The position numbers were made by a program, and so were the translations under genes. The notes below the pieces were generated by a model. The model was not told the origin of the DNA and ran no database searches. It saw only the letters and a program-made list of their open reading frames with translations. 64,000 bases of DNA, from positions 62,001 through 126,000 of the forward strand of contig NZ_SZVS01000013.1 in assembly GCF_007670255.1 (NCBI RefSeq). Direction: 5' to 3'. Source of the stretch: Paenarthrobacter nicotinovorans (GTDB lineage Bacteria; Actinomycetota; Actinomycetes; Actinomycetales; Micrococcaceae). Of this stretch, positions 1-7,930 are shown piece after piece (position 1 is the stretch's first letter; each line of letters begins with the position of its first letter).

Positions 1-1106
1 ACGAATCGGCTGCGGCGGCCAACAATTTCATACAGGCCTTCAGCGGTCCGTCTCGCCAAGTCGCCCGTTAGGAGTTCCGTAACCGTGCGGCCCAATCCCA
101 GATCTTCGGGATTTTCGGCGTAACCGAGCATGATATTGGGCCCGGTATAGACAAGTTCGCGCTCATCCAGCCCTGGGACCGTGGCGAGCCGGAACCGGCC
201 GCCCGGAACGGGCACGCCTATGGTCTGTGGGTGTTCTTCCGCGAGGTCAGGTGGCAGGTACGCCATCCGGGCCGTGGCCTCGGTCTGCCCGTACATGACG
301 AACAGATCCCAGCCACGCCGACGGCCCAACTGCGCGTAAGCACGGACCCGATCCGGTTCCAGCCGGCCGCCCGCCTGGGTGATGTACCGGAGGCCGGGCA
401 GATCCTTGTCCGCGAAACCCACCCGCTCCAGCAGATCAAACGTGTAGGGGACAGCGGCGAATGAAGTCACCCGTTCTTCGCGGACCAACTCCCAGAAACA
501 GGGGTCCACCACGGAAAGATCAGTGAGCACCACCGACGCCCCTGCGAACAAGTGGCTGTTCACCACCGACATCCCATAGCAGTAGGACAAGGGAAGGGTG
601 GTGGCGGCCCGGTCGTCGGGACGCAACTGGAGGTACTGGGCGATTGAGGCCGCATTTGCCTGGACGGCCTCAGCGGAAAGACGAACAAGCTTCGGCGAGC
701 CGGTGGACCCGGAGGTACTCAGTAAGAGCGCCAATTCAGGGTGCAGTGCGTGGCGGGTCCCATCCCGTCGCACCTCCAACATGGTCTCACCATCATGAAC
801 TCGTGCCAGGACATCCGGATCGTATGCGGAAACCAGCGCTTCAGTAGCCCGCCCTCCACCGGCAGGCAGGACGAGCAACGGATGCCCGGATGACAGCGCC
901 GCCAGGTACACCACCAGGGAGGGCAGGGAGTTCTCTGCTTCGAGGGCAACAAGACGGCGCACGGGCCCCAAAGATCGGGCCGTAGCGCTCACCTGGTCAG
1001 CGAGTTCCCGGTAACTCACCGATTCACCCTCAACATGTACAGCGGTCCGGTCACCGAATGCGGCCAACCCGGCGGCAAACGAGACACCCGCCAAAACTGG
1101 CTCCAT
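1..1106 (-). CDS. AMP-forming acyl/aryl-acid ligase (ANL superfamily), 3' end outside window
   Basis: About 368 residues are visible, starting at the ATG at 1104-1106; the C-terminal subdomain lies beyond base 1. The AMP-binding P-loop is clear (LLSTSGSTGSPKLVRLS, about residues 125-141), followed by an A5-like YGQTEATARM and an A8-like region ending GLYEIVGRRSR. Such enzymes activate a carboxylic acid as acyl-adenylate and pass it to CoA or a carrier protein. The substrate cannot be read from the sequence. An iron box just upstream (1125-1143) suggests iron-repressed expression, hence possibly siderophore assembly; this is inference. The family call is firm, the pathway is not. Confidence 0.85.
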   Translation of the reverse strand, partial: MEPVLAGVSFAAGLAAFGDRTAVHVEGESVSYRELADQVSATARSLGPVRRLVALEAENSLPSLVVYLAALSSGHPLLVLPAGGGRATEALVSAYDPDVLARVHDGETMLEVRRDGTRHALHPELALLLSTSGSTGSPKLVRLSAEAVQANAASIAQYLQLRPDDRAATTLPLSYCYGMSVVNSHLFAGASVVLTDLSVVDPCFWELVREERVTSFAAVPYTFDLLERVGFADKDLPGLRYITQAGGRLEPDRVRAYAQLGRRRGWDLFVMYGQTEATARMAYLPPDLAEEHPQTIGVPVPGGRFRLATVPGLDERELVYTGPNIMLGYAENPEDLGLGRTVTELLTGDLARRTAEGLYEIVGRRSRF

Positions 1107-1124
1107 AGTCACCGCTGCACTTTA

Positions 1125-1143
1125 GAAGGTATACCTTACCTAA
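1125..1143 (-). promoter_or_regulatory. Candidate DtxR/IdeR/DmdR iron box
   Basis: The minus strand reads TTAGGTAAGGTATACCTTC, matching 13 of 19 positions of the actinobacterial iron-box consensus TTAGGTTAGGCTAACCTAA. It is centred on a perfect 12-bp palindrome (AAGGTATACCTT, 1126-1137). It lies about 20-40 bases upstream of the AMP-ligase start, where a repressor would block transcription. The rest of 1107-1391 shows no gene. Confidence 0.55.
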
Positions 1144-1391
1144 CTCAAATGGACTATGACGATGGAATGCATTAAGGGGGATCTCGTGGACCTCGCGAGT
1201 GGCCAGAACGACCAGGCATTGGCTTAGTCAGCCTTACGGGACTCGATCGACCTGACCACAGCTTCCGGAGGATCTTTCTTTAACGCGATGGCATCCTTGG
1301 CCTAGATGGAGCGGGAACTCATGGTCGCCGTTTTGCTGCTCCTGGTACCGGGCCGGAGCCAAGGAGCGATGCGGAATATCCGGTGGTTCCG

Positions 1392-1997
1392 CTATGCCCC
1401 TGAGGCCCTGTTCCGGCGCTTGGCGGCGATGAAGAAGATAGCGGCGGCGACAGCAAGGATGGCGGCAGCAATGCCTCCGGCAATGGGTGCGTTGTCATCG
1501 TTGGGTTTGACCTCCGGTGCCGTTTCGGCCGCCGCAGTTGCGCTGGAGGCTGTGCTTGCGGCCGGGATTGGCGTCGCGGGTGGTGTGGCGGTGATGGCTT
1601 GGGCGGGATCCTGGACGGTGAAGGAGTAGTTGCCTTCGATGGGGTGGCCATCTGAGGAAACCGTCCGCCAGAGGACCTTGTATGCCCCGTTTGTCCCGCC
1701 GGTTATGGTGGTGGAGATGGTCGGGCCGTTAACGATGACTTTGCCGTCGCTGCGTGTCTTGCCTGTCTCGTCGGTGACGGTGATGACGCTGAGATTGAGC
1801 TGGGTGGCATCCATGGGAGGCTCCGAGAGCGTCAGGGAAACGGTGCCGGGGGCTGTGGTGATGGTAGTGTCCTTCGCCGGTGAGGTGGATTCCAAGGCGT
1901 CGTGGGCCATTGCCGGCGCCGCGGCGAAGGCCGGGATGAGGATGGCTGCGGCGAGGGCTAGCCGGATTTGGGTGTGTCGGTTGTTACGGGGGTTCAT
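1392..1997 (-). CDS. copC: Copper-resistance protein CopC, secreted and C-terminally anchored
   Basis: 201 residues from the ATG at 1995-1997; the frame stays open upstream but only this start gives a clean Sec signal peptide ending AMA. The mature chain then begins HDALESTSPA, so the N-terminal His that binds Cu(II) in CopC proteins is exposed. A second conserved His is in SSDGHPIEGNYSF. An Ala/Pro/Thr-rich linker and one TM helix (about 175-195) followed by KRRNR anchor it outside the membrane, as in YobA/CopC-like proteins. It probably binds periplasm-side copper and feeds a CopD-type protein such as the one at 4398-6494, though the two are not in one operon. Confidence 0.9.
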   Translation of the reverse strand: MNPRNNRHTQIRLALAAAILIPAFAAAPAMAHDALESTSPAKDTTITTAPGTVSLTLSEPPMDATQLNLSVITVTDETGKTRSDGKVIVNGPTISTTITGGTNGAYKVLWRTVSSDGHPIEGNYSFTVQDPAQAITATPPATPIPAASTASSATAAAETAPEVKPNDDNAPIAGGIAAAILAVAAAIFFIAAKRRNRASGA

Positions 1998-2249
1998 GGT
2001 GGGATTCTGCGATTCTAGTCGTTTGATAAGGATCAGAGTTGGGTGAGGGCCCAGTGTCGCCGTGAAGCCAGTTTTCAGAGGGTGGCGGCGGGAATAAGGC
2101 GGGGATTTGCGGCCAGTACGGGGGCCATCATTTTCCTGCCGGCCAGCATCAGGGGGCGACAACCGCCGTCAGTGCTGTCATGACCGGAAGGGCAGGCAGT
2201 TCGCCTCCGGGCGAGCAAGTGCGCGGCTGCGGCCAGGGCAAGGGCCGTC

Positions 2250-2278
2250 CCGCTACCGCAGCGGCCCTCGGTAGGCGG
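2250..2278 (-). terminator. Possible hairpin terminator after the cmtR-CDF-dsbA operon
   Basis: An imperfect inverted repeat (CCGCTACCG against CGGTAGGCGG) lies 70-100 bases past the DsbA-like stop. There is no clear U-tract on the minus strand, so this is weak. The rest of 1998-2346 shows no gene and presumably contains the copC promoter. Confidence 0.3.
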
Positions 2279-2346
2279 AACGGTGCACCGCAGAAGTCAT
2301 CGCACACCGTTTCTTTTTATTCGTAGGGCGCCGTCCGTGAGGCCTG

Positions 2347-3036
2347 CTATTTGGTGGCGTCCGCGAGCAGTTGCCGGAATTGTTCTTTGCTTTCCAGGGT
2401 GAGCATCTTTCCGTTGAGGAAGAACGTCGGTGTGCCCTTGACGCCCAGGGCGGTGCCGTCTGCGATGTCCTTTTTGATCCGTTCCTTGGTCTTGTCATCG
2501 GCCACGGCGGCGTCGTAGGCGGTCAGGTCCAGCCCGATGTCCTGGGCGAAGGTGCGGAACAGCGGCGCCTGGGATTCGGTTTTCTCGCCCCATTGGGGCT
2601 GGGTTTCGAACATTTTGGCATACATTTGCTCGTATTTGCCCTGCTGGGCTGCGGCTTCGACGGCAAGGGCGGCGGTGGCTGAATTGCGGTGCGCAGGCAG
2701 CGGGAAGTAGCGGTTGACGAAGGTGATCCGGTCGCCGAATTCCTTCTTGAGTTCCTCGACCAGGGGTTGGGCGGCAAGGCACGCTTCGCATTCGAAGTCC
2801 AGGAACTCAACGAGTTGGGCCTTTTCGGTGGCCGGGTTGGTGGCGCGGTGGCTGTCTTCACGGACCAGTTGGGCTTCCGCGGCCGGCGTCGGTGCTGCGG
2901 GGGCGGGCTTGTTCAGCGTGAAGACGGTGTACCAGATCACGCCGACGGCGACGAGGACCGCCAGCAGGACCCAGATGAAGACCCGGGCCTTCTTTGCGGT
3001 GTCCATGGGCGGGGGAGGGGTTGTGGTTTTGCTCAT
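2347..3036 (-). CDS. Membrane-anchored DsbA-family thiol oxidoreductase
   Basis: 229 residues. One N-terminal TM helix (about 19-41) with a cytoplasmic KK side precedes a Pro/Ala-rich linker and a DsbA/Thioredoxin_4 domain. The redox motif is CEAC (Cys83, Cys86) in VEFLDFECEAC; a cis-Pro loop appears as VKGTPTFFLNG. It would oxidise or isomerise exported thiol proteins. The start ATG shares a base with the CDF stop (TGATG), so translation is coupled to the metal exporter. A role in protecting exported thiols from thiophilic metal is inferred from this linkage only. Confidence 0.88.
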   Translation of the reverse strand: MSKTTTPPPPMDTAKKARVFIWVLLAVLVAVGVIWYTVFTLNKPAPAAPTPAAEAQLVREDSHRATNPATEKAQLVEFLDFECEACLAAQPLVEELKKEFGDRITFVNRYFPLPAHRNSATAALAVEAAAQQGKYEQMYAKMFETQPQWGEKTESQAPLFRTFAQDIGLDLTAYDAAVADDKTKERIKKDIADGTALGVKGTPTFFLNGKMLTLESKEQFRQLLADATK

Positions 3037-3953
3037 CAGTGGGTGATGCTTTCCTGGTCGCGGTGGGCGGCTGGTTCGATCTGGAAGGTGGAGTGTTCGA
3101 CGCTGATGTCGAAGTGCTGGGCCACACAGCCCTGCAGGTCCGCCAGGATGGTGGCGGCATGCCCGTCGGTCATGCAGTTGTCCTCCACGGTGACGTGGGC
3201 GGAGAGGACCGGTGTTCCGGAGGTTACCAGGGTGGCGTGGAGGTCGTGGACGTCGATGACGTGGGGCAGGGCAAGGATGTGCTCGCGGACCTTGGCCAGG
3301 TCCAATCCCTTGGGGGTGGATTCCATGAGCACGTTCACGGTGTCGCGGAGCAGTTTAAGTGTGCGCGGGATGATCAGGACGCCGATGAGCACCGACACGA
3401 GGGCATCGGCCTGCAGCCAGCCGGTCACAGCGATGATGATGGCTGCCGCGATGACTGCCACGGACCCGAGGGCGTCGTTGAGGACCTCCAGGAAGGCCGC
3501 CTTCATGTTGAAGTTGTGGTTCCGTCCGGAAGCGAGAATAAGGAGGCCGATCGCGTTGCCGGCAAGGCCGATGATGCCGAACCAGAGCATCGTGGACTCC
3601 CCGATTTCCGGGGGCTCGAGGAACCGGCGGATGCCTTCAACGATGACGAAGCCGCCGACCGCGAGCAGCAGTGCCGCTTGTCCGGCGGCGGCGATGATTT
3701 CGGCACGCTTGTAACCCCAGGTGCGGGTCAGGGTGGCCGGCTTCAACGCCAATGATGCGGCCATGAGCGCAATCAGCAGCCCCGCCGAGTCGGTGAACAT
3801 GTGGCCGGCATCTGCCAGCAGCGCCAGGCTGCCGGTCAGTACGGAGCCGATGATCTCTGCGATCATGACCGTGAAGGTGATGGCAAAGACGGTGATGAGT
3901 TTTCCGCGCCGGGCCGTTGCCGCGGCGGCGTGGTCGTGCTCGTGACCACTCAT
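3036..3953 (-). CDS. Cation diffusion facilitator (CDF) heavy-metal/H+ antiporter
   Basis: 305 residues. The ATG at 3951-3953 starts MSGHEHDHAAAA and overlaps the upstream regulator stop by 4 bases (ATGA), which fixes the start. The His-rich N terminus, six predicted TM helices, LADAGHMFTDSAGL in TM2 (HxxxD) and LEVLNDALGS in TM5 (NDxxxD) form the typical CDF transport site; a cytoplasmic ferredoxin-like dimer domain follows (about 205-300). It exports Zn/Cd/Co-type divalent ions using the proton gradient. Placement behind a CmtR-like Cd/Pb sensor suggests Cd or Zn as cargo. Confidence 0.93.
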   Translation of the reverse strand: MSGHEHDHAAAATARRGKLITVFAITFTVMIAEIIGSVLTGSLALLADAGHMFTDSAGLLIALMAASLALKPATLTRTWGYKRAEIIAAAGQAALLLAVGGFVIVEGIRRFLEPPEIGESTMLWFGIIGLAGNAIGLLILASGRNHNFNMKAAFLEVLNDALGSVAVIAAAIIIAVTGWLQADALVSVLIGVLIIPRTLKLLRDTVNVLMESTPKGLDLAKVREHILALPHVIDVHDLHATLVTSGTPVLSAHVTVEDNCMTDGHAATILADLQGCVAQHFDISVEHSTFQIEPAAHRDQESITH

Positions 3954-4327
3954 GAGTGGACCTCCAGGGTCTCGGGAGAAGCCAGTGAGCCTGGAGTGGT
4001 GTCCTGCGCGCATTCGGGTTCCGCGCAGCCGCAGATCGCATCGACCGTCAGGATGGTGCCAAGCAGGTCCTCCAGGGCGTGCGCCAGTTTGGCGTCCGAG
4101 AGTTCATAGCGGACACGCCTTCCGACCGGTTCCGCGGCAACCAGCCCGCAGTCGCGCAGGCAGGCCAGATGGTTGGAGAGGATCTGGCGGGTAACGCCAA
4201 TACTGTCGGCCAGATCCGACGGAAACGCCGGGCCGTCTTTGAGCTGCATCAGGATCGCGGCCCGGGTGGGGTCCGCGAGGGCTTTACCGAAGCGGGCCAG
4301 GACGTCAATCGTGGAAAGTATGCGCAT
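3950..4327 (-). CDS. cmtR: ArsR/SmtB-family Cd/Pb-type repressor, CmtR-like
   Basis: 125 residues from the ATG at 4325-4327; an upstream in-frame extension is ignored because it would cover the operator. A winged helix with recognition region GVTRQILSNHLACLRDCG carries Cys56 and Cys60, and the C-terminal tail has CGCAEPEC (Cys99, 101, 106). This corresponds to the Cys57/Cys61/Cys102 Cd(II)/Pb(II) site described for Mycobacterium CmtR. It heads the operon with the CDF exporter and the DsbA-like protein and would derepress it when metal binds. Confidence 0.88.
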   Translation of the reverse strand: MRILSTIDVLARFGKALADPTRAAILMQLKDGPAFPSDLADSIGVTRQILSNHLACLRDCGLVAAEPVGRRVRYELSDAKLAHALEDLLGTILTVDAICGCAEPECAQDTTPGSLASPETLEVHS

Positions 4328-4354
4328 ACCCGCAATGATACAGAAATATGTGGA

Positions 4355-4370
4355 TTCAGAATATCCTGAA
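4355..4370 (-). promoter_or_regulatory. Candidate CmtR operator
   Basis: TTCAG-N6-CTGAA dyad with AT-rich centre (AATATC), 28-43 bases upstream of the cmtR start, where ArsR-family repressors normally bind. It lies in the short gap between cmtR and the copD-ctaG stop. Confidence 0.5.
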
Positions 4371-4397
4371 CCCAATGAGGGTACGGAACTATCCGCT

Positions 4398-6494
4398 CTA
4401 GGTCTGACCACCACGGCCCCTCGTGTCGCGCTCCTCAAGGCGGGCGAGCATGGCGTTGTAGGCATCCAGGTCCGCGTCGTTGGTGCGCGCGGCCGCCCTG
4501 TCGCTGCGTCGCATTTCGCGGGCGTCGGAGCGTGACCACATGACGGCCACGCCGATGGCGATCAGCAGCGTCGGGACCTCGCCGATACCCCAGGTGATGG
4601 CGCCGGCCATTTGCTGGTCCTCCAACGGCGGTGCTCCCCATTCGCGGCCCAGTTCGGTGAACCACTCCGGCTGGATCAGGGTGGTCGAGCCCATCAGGGT
4701 GACACCAAAAAAAGCGTGGAAGGCCATCGTTGCCAGTAGCAGCAGCAGCCGTAGCGGATAGGGTGCCCGGCGCGGGATGGGGTCGGTGCCGATCATCGAC
4801 AGGACGAACAGGTAGCCGGTGATCACGAAATGGACCGTCATGAGTTCGTGCCCGGCGTGCTCCCTGAGGGCAAAGCCGAACGCATCGGAGTAGTAGAACA
4901 AGACGATGGAACCGGCGAAATTGGCGGCAACGAAGAGGGGATGCGTCACGATCGCGGCCACCCGCGAATGAACCAGGACCATGATCCACTCGCGTGGTCC
5001 GCGGGAACCGTCGGTCCGCGGCTTGAGCGCCCTGAGCGCCAGCGTCACCGGGGCTCCGAGAACGAGAAACACCGGGACGACCATGGTCAGAGCCATGTGA
5101 TCCAGCATGTGTGCACTGAAAAGTATCCGCCCGTACACCGACGGCCCGCCAGAGGTGAAAAACACCAGCGCCGCCAACCCAACAAGCCATGCCACACTGC
5201 GTATCCACGGCCAGCTGTCCCCGCGGCGGCGCAAACGCTGCGCCGCCCGCAGATACAGGTACGCGGCGAAGAGGGCGAAGGCGATCCAGAGCCAGTCCGG
5301 GCGCCACATGGTGAACCAGCGTTCGGGGGTCAGTTCAGGTGGCAGGAGGTAGCCGGTGAGGACCTCGGCGGGGGTGAGGGCGGGGCGGATGTCCTCCCCG
5401 GTTGGTGTGGGTGTGCGGCTCAGCGCTGCGGCGAGGCCGGTGACGGCGCCCATGATCAGCAGCTCGACCACGATGAACCGCCACAGCAGCCCGGTGGGCC
5501 GGCCGTTTCCGGATTTCACGCTTAGGGCCGGAATGAGCCGCTTGCGGTGCATGAATCCGATCGCTCCCAAGGCAATGGCGGCCACGGTTTTTGCCATCAG
5601 CAGGACGCCGTAGGGAGAGGCCAGGCCCGTGGGAAAATCGATGCGGATCGTGGCATTGATGATTCCCGAGGCCACCACGAGGACAAAGGCGAAACCGGCC
5701 AGGGTGGAAAACCGTCCGAGGACCGCCGCGGTGTCCTTGCCCAGGGCTGTCCCGGCAACGCCCAAGGCAATGAGACCGCCGAACCACAGGCACACCCCGA
5801 TCAGGTGCAGGCCCAGGGAGTTGATGGCCTGTTCGTGGTCGCTTCCACCGGCCGCGTGGCCGATCAGCATCACCGGCACCAGCCCTGACAAGGCCAGCAA
5901 CGCGGTGGCGCCAAGGCCTGCGCTGGATCGGACACCGAAGGTCAGGGTGGCAACGACCGAGGAGATGATGACGACCCACAGCCAGGCCGCCCCGTTGGGA
6001 AGCTCCGTAATGTAGGAGGTCAGTTGCGCCGCGAATTCGGGGCTGCCCGAGACGGGCACGCCGGCGATGTCGGAGAAGCTGAACACCAGTACTGCCAGGG
6101 CCGAAAGGGTCCACGTCAGGCTCGCCACCGAGGCCAGCACCATGATCCGGCTGAACGCCGGATGCTCATCGGCGGCAGCTATTTCCGCCGCCGTCACCCC
6201 GTACCCGGCCCGGTCGGCACTCTTGCGGCCCCGCAGTACCGGCGGCACGATGAACGCCGCAAAAACAAGGGCACCGATGGTGGCCGCGGCCGCTATGTTC
6301 TGCATGGTCTGGGCAACACCATAGCCCCACCGGACCAAAGCGCCGGGATCTCGGGTCTCGGCAGGCAGGGTTCCCCTGCCATACGCCGTGGCCACCAGCA
6401 CGACGACCACGGCGATCACACCCGCCACAGCGAGCCAGCGCAGTTTCGGCGATACGGCCGTGCTGCCGCCGGCAGCGGGGGCTTTCAAAGCCAC
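4398..6494 (-). CDS. CopD copper transporter fused to CtaG-like cytochrome oxidase assembly factor
   Basis: 698 residues, about 15 TM helices. The N-terminal half (to about 360) is CopD-like: a multi-TM region with SLGLHLIGVCLWFGGLIAL and the LLMAKTVAAIALG block. The C-terminal half (about 380-650) is a CtaG/caa3-assembly domain (ERWFTMWRPDWLWIAFALFA, LFSAHMLDHMALTM, LREHAGHELMTVHF) with conserved His residues. This fusion is standard in Actinobacteria and links copper movement across the membrane to loading of CuA/CuB oxidases. It is divergent from the ArsR gene at 6694, with the shared 199-base gap holding an operator candidate. Confidence 0.92.
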   Translation of the reverse strand: MALKAPAAGGSTAVSPKLRWLAVAGVIAVVVVLVATAYGRGTLPAETRDPGALVRWGYGVAQTMQNIAAAATIGALVFAAFIVPPVLRGRKSADRAGYGVTAAEIAAADEHPAFSRIMVLASVASLTWTLSALAVLVFSFSDIAGVPVSGSPEFAAQLTSYITELPNGAAWLWVVIISSVVATLTFGVRSSAGLGATALLALSGLVPVMLIGHAAGGSDHEQAINSLGLHLIGVCLWFGGLIALGVAGTALGKDTAAVLGRFSTLAGFAFVLVVASGIINATIRIDFPTGLASPYGVLLMAKTVAAIALGAIGFMHRKRLIPALSVKSGNGRPTGLLWRFIVVELLIMGAVTGLAAALSRTPTPTGEDIRPALTPAEVLTGYLLPPELTPERWFTMWRPDWLWIAFALFAAYLYLRAAQRLRRRGDSWPWIRSVAWLVGLAALVFFTSGGPSVYGRILFSAHMLDHMALTMVVPVFLVLGAPVTLALRALKPRTDGSRGPREWIMVLVHSRVAAIVTHPLFVAANFAGSIVLFYYSDAFGFALREHAGHELMTVHFVITGYLFVLSMIGTDPIPRRAPYPLRLLLLLATMAFHAFFGVTLMGSTTLIQPEWFTELGREWGAPPLEDQQMAGAITWGIGEVPTLLIAIGVAVMWSRSDAREMRRSDRAAARTNDADLDAYNAMLARLEERDTRGRGGQT

Positions 6495-6656
6495 AATGGT
6501 TCCTTAGCGCAGGTCCGGACCCGACCCCTCCAAGGCTTCGGGGCCAGGCAGCGCCGGTGCATTCCAGCGCCATTCAAGATTATCTGTAGAGTTGTTCAGA
6601 CGTTAATCGGTGGATGCCGCCAGGCACTCCGGACAACCCCGGCACGCCACAAGGCA

Positions 6657-6669
6657 AATGCGACGCATT
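6657..6669. promoter_or_regulatory. Candidate ArsR/SmtB operator between copD-ctaG and arsR
   Basis: Perfect 13-base palindrome AATGCG-A-CGCATT, 25 bases upstream of the ArsR start at 6694 and in the divergent promoter region. Its size and position suit an SmtB-type dimer. Confidence 0.45.
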
Positions 6670-6693
6670 AGCAAGTAAAGGTACTCTTGATGA

Positions 6694-7119
6694 ATGACCG
6701 GAACAGCACAGGCACTGCCGACAGCGGCCAGCCAACCGGGCAGCGAATGCGCCATCCGTCTGGTCGACGCCGACAAGGTAGAAGCCGTCAGGTCCCGGAT
6801 GCCCGCCGACTCGGACGTGACGGATCTCGCGGTGATCTTCGGGCTGCTCTCGGACCCGGGACGGGTAAGGATCCTCATCGCCCTGCTCGAAGGGGAGATG
6901 TGTGTGTGCGATCTGGCTGCCACCACCGGGCTGAGCGAATCCGGAGTCTCCCATGCGCTGCGCCTGCTGCGCGGCCCGCGTGTGGTGCAGGTCCGTCGCG
7001 CGGGGCGGATGGCCTATTACTCCCTGGCCGACTCCCACGTGCGCAGGCTGCTGGATCTGGGCCTGACACACGTTGGACACGCCGGGCACGAGCGGCTGAA
7101 AATGGTCAGCAACAGCTAG
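6694..7119 (+). CDS. ArsR/SmtB-family metal-responsive repressor, alpha5-site type
   Basis: 141 residues. A winged-helix core contains SDPGRVRILIALLEGEMCVCDLA (the ELCVCDL-like alpha3 box) and recognition helix SESGVSHALRLL. The last helix reads DSHVRRLLDLGLTHVGHAGHE, spacing Asp, His and later His residues like the Zn-sensing alpha5 site of SmtB/CzrA. Zn, Ni or Co sensing is therefore more likely than As or Cd. It diverges from copD-ctaG, its probable target along with itself. Confidence 0.88.
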   Translation: MTGTAQALPTAASQPGSECAIRLVDADKVEAVRSRMPADSDVTDLAVIFGLLSDPGRVRILIALLEGEMCVCDLAATTGLSESGVSHALRLLRGPRVVQVRRAGRMAYYSLADSHVRRLLDLGLTHVGHAGHERLKMVSNS

Positions 7120-7162
7120 CATCCGCCGCTGGCTCCGTTGCTGCGTCGAAAGGGGCATTGAC

Positions 7163-7380
7163 ATGGGTAACCCTGGAATCGAAAGCCCCGTCTGGCTTCC
7201 CTCGCTGCCCCGTCGGAGAGTACCTCGCCCCGCACCTGCAACCGGTTCCGCTGATCCCGGACTTGACCCTGCTAGCGGCTGCTAGCCGCGGTCTTCTACC
7301 TCACCGGCGCCATCAGCCTCTGGCGGCAGGGCCGGCACTGGTCCCCGGTTCACACCACCTCTTTCCTGCTTGGCCATCGT
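7163..7380 (+). pseudogene. Relic of a CtaG N-terminus, frameshifted
   Basis: Reading across frames reconstructs a typical CtaG start: SPVWLPSLP, then VGEYLAPHLQPVPLIPDLTLLAA, then YLTGAISLWRQGRHW. At least two frameshifts and a TAG at about 7281 interrupt it, and the remaining CtaG domain is missing. It is joined directly to a TlpA relic, so two genes were truncated and fused by deletion. It is not the 3' end of the intact copD-ctaG. Confidence 0.6.
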
Positions 7381-7389
7381 CGTCTGCGC

Positions 7390-7608
7390 GACACCACCGC
7401 CGCCTTCGAACGAAGGTTCGGCACAACCTACCCAGTCAATGACGCCGGCGCGGCCATCCTGCTCGCCCTGGCCGACTACGTCCCCCCGAGGGCAGTACTC
7501 ACAATCCTCATACCGGACAAACAAGGCATGGTCAGCGCCCACGTGCTCGGCCTCGCCGAGAAATGAACCTTCAAAGCCCTTACCAGCAGCGCCTTGACGG
7601 AACCGTGA
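7390..7608 (+). pseudogene. Relic of a TlpA/ResA thioredoxin C-terminus
   Basis: The frame starting at 7390 reads AAFERRFGTTYPVNDAG, then LADYVPPRAVLTILIPDKQG, and stops at 7564-7566. It aligns along its length with the C-terminal half of the intact TlpA-like lipoprotein at 27702-28310 (AFERTFGVTYPSVQDKDG, FVPPQAVPTTLVLDREG). After the stop the frame continues as TFKALTSSALTEP, matching STLKALITSTLKA. The redox Cys pair and export signal are gone. Confidence 0.7.
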
Positions 7609-7646
7609 CACGCGGGCCCTAAGCATCACGACCGAAATACTGGAGA

Positions 7647-7721
7647 ATGATGGACTACGAACTGCGAATCATCCCCGGCTGCCCCAATAGCGCTCCGGCC
7701 TTGAAACCGCTCCGGCCCTGA
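7647..7721 (+). pseudogene. Fragment of a small thioredoxin-like (mer-associated type) protein
   Basis: MMDYELRIIPGCPNSAPAL resembles the N terminus of short actinobacterial glutaredoxin-like proteins (betaX-GCPN-helix), then meets a stop. A near-duplication of GCTCCGGCC..TGAAAC (about 7692 and 7712) restores ALKLFRGL in another frame, so the break looks like a small tandem duplication. Assignment is tentative. The rest of 7722-7930 holds nothing I recognise. Confidence 0.3.
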
Positions 7722-7930
7722 AACTTTTTCGGGGACTATCTCATAATCGGTGTATCCGAGGGCGCCGTCGGTGCCCGGGGGCGCCCATGGCGATGGCGCT
7801 CCCGCTGTGAGTAGGACGGCCATCGGCCGCGGTCCAGGGGCCACTGATGCAGCTGGCCGCTGGCTTGATCCGATGATGCGCCCAGCGGCATGTTCGCTCT
7901 TGTTGCCCACACCCAGCAGTACCGCTGCGG

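Noticed and set aside
4398-6494. Reading copD and ctaG as two genes
   Set aside because: The frame is continuous through both domains and the fusion is the usual actinobacterial form.
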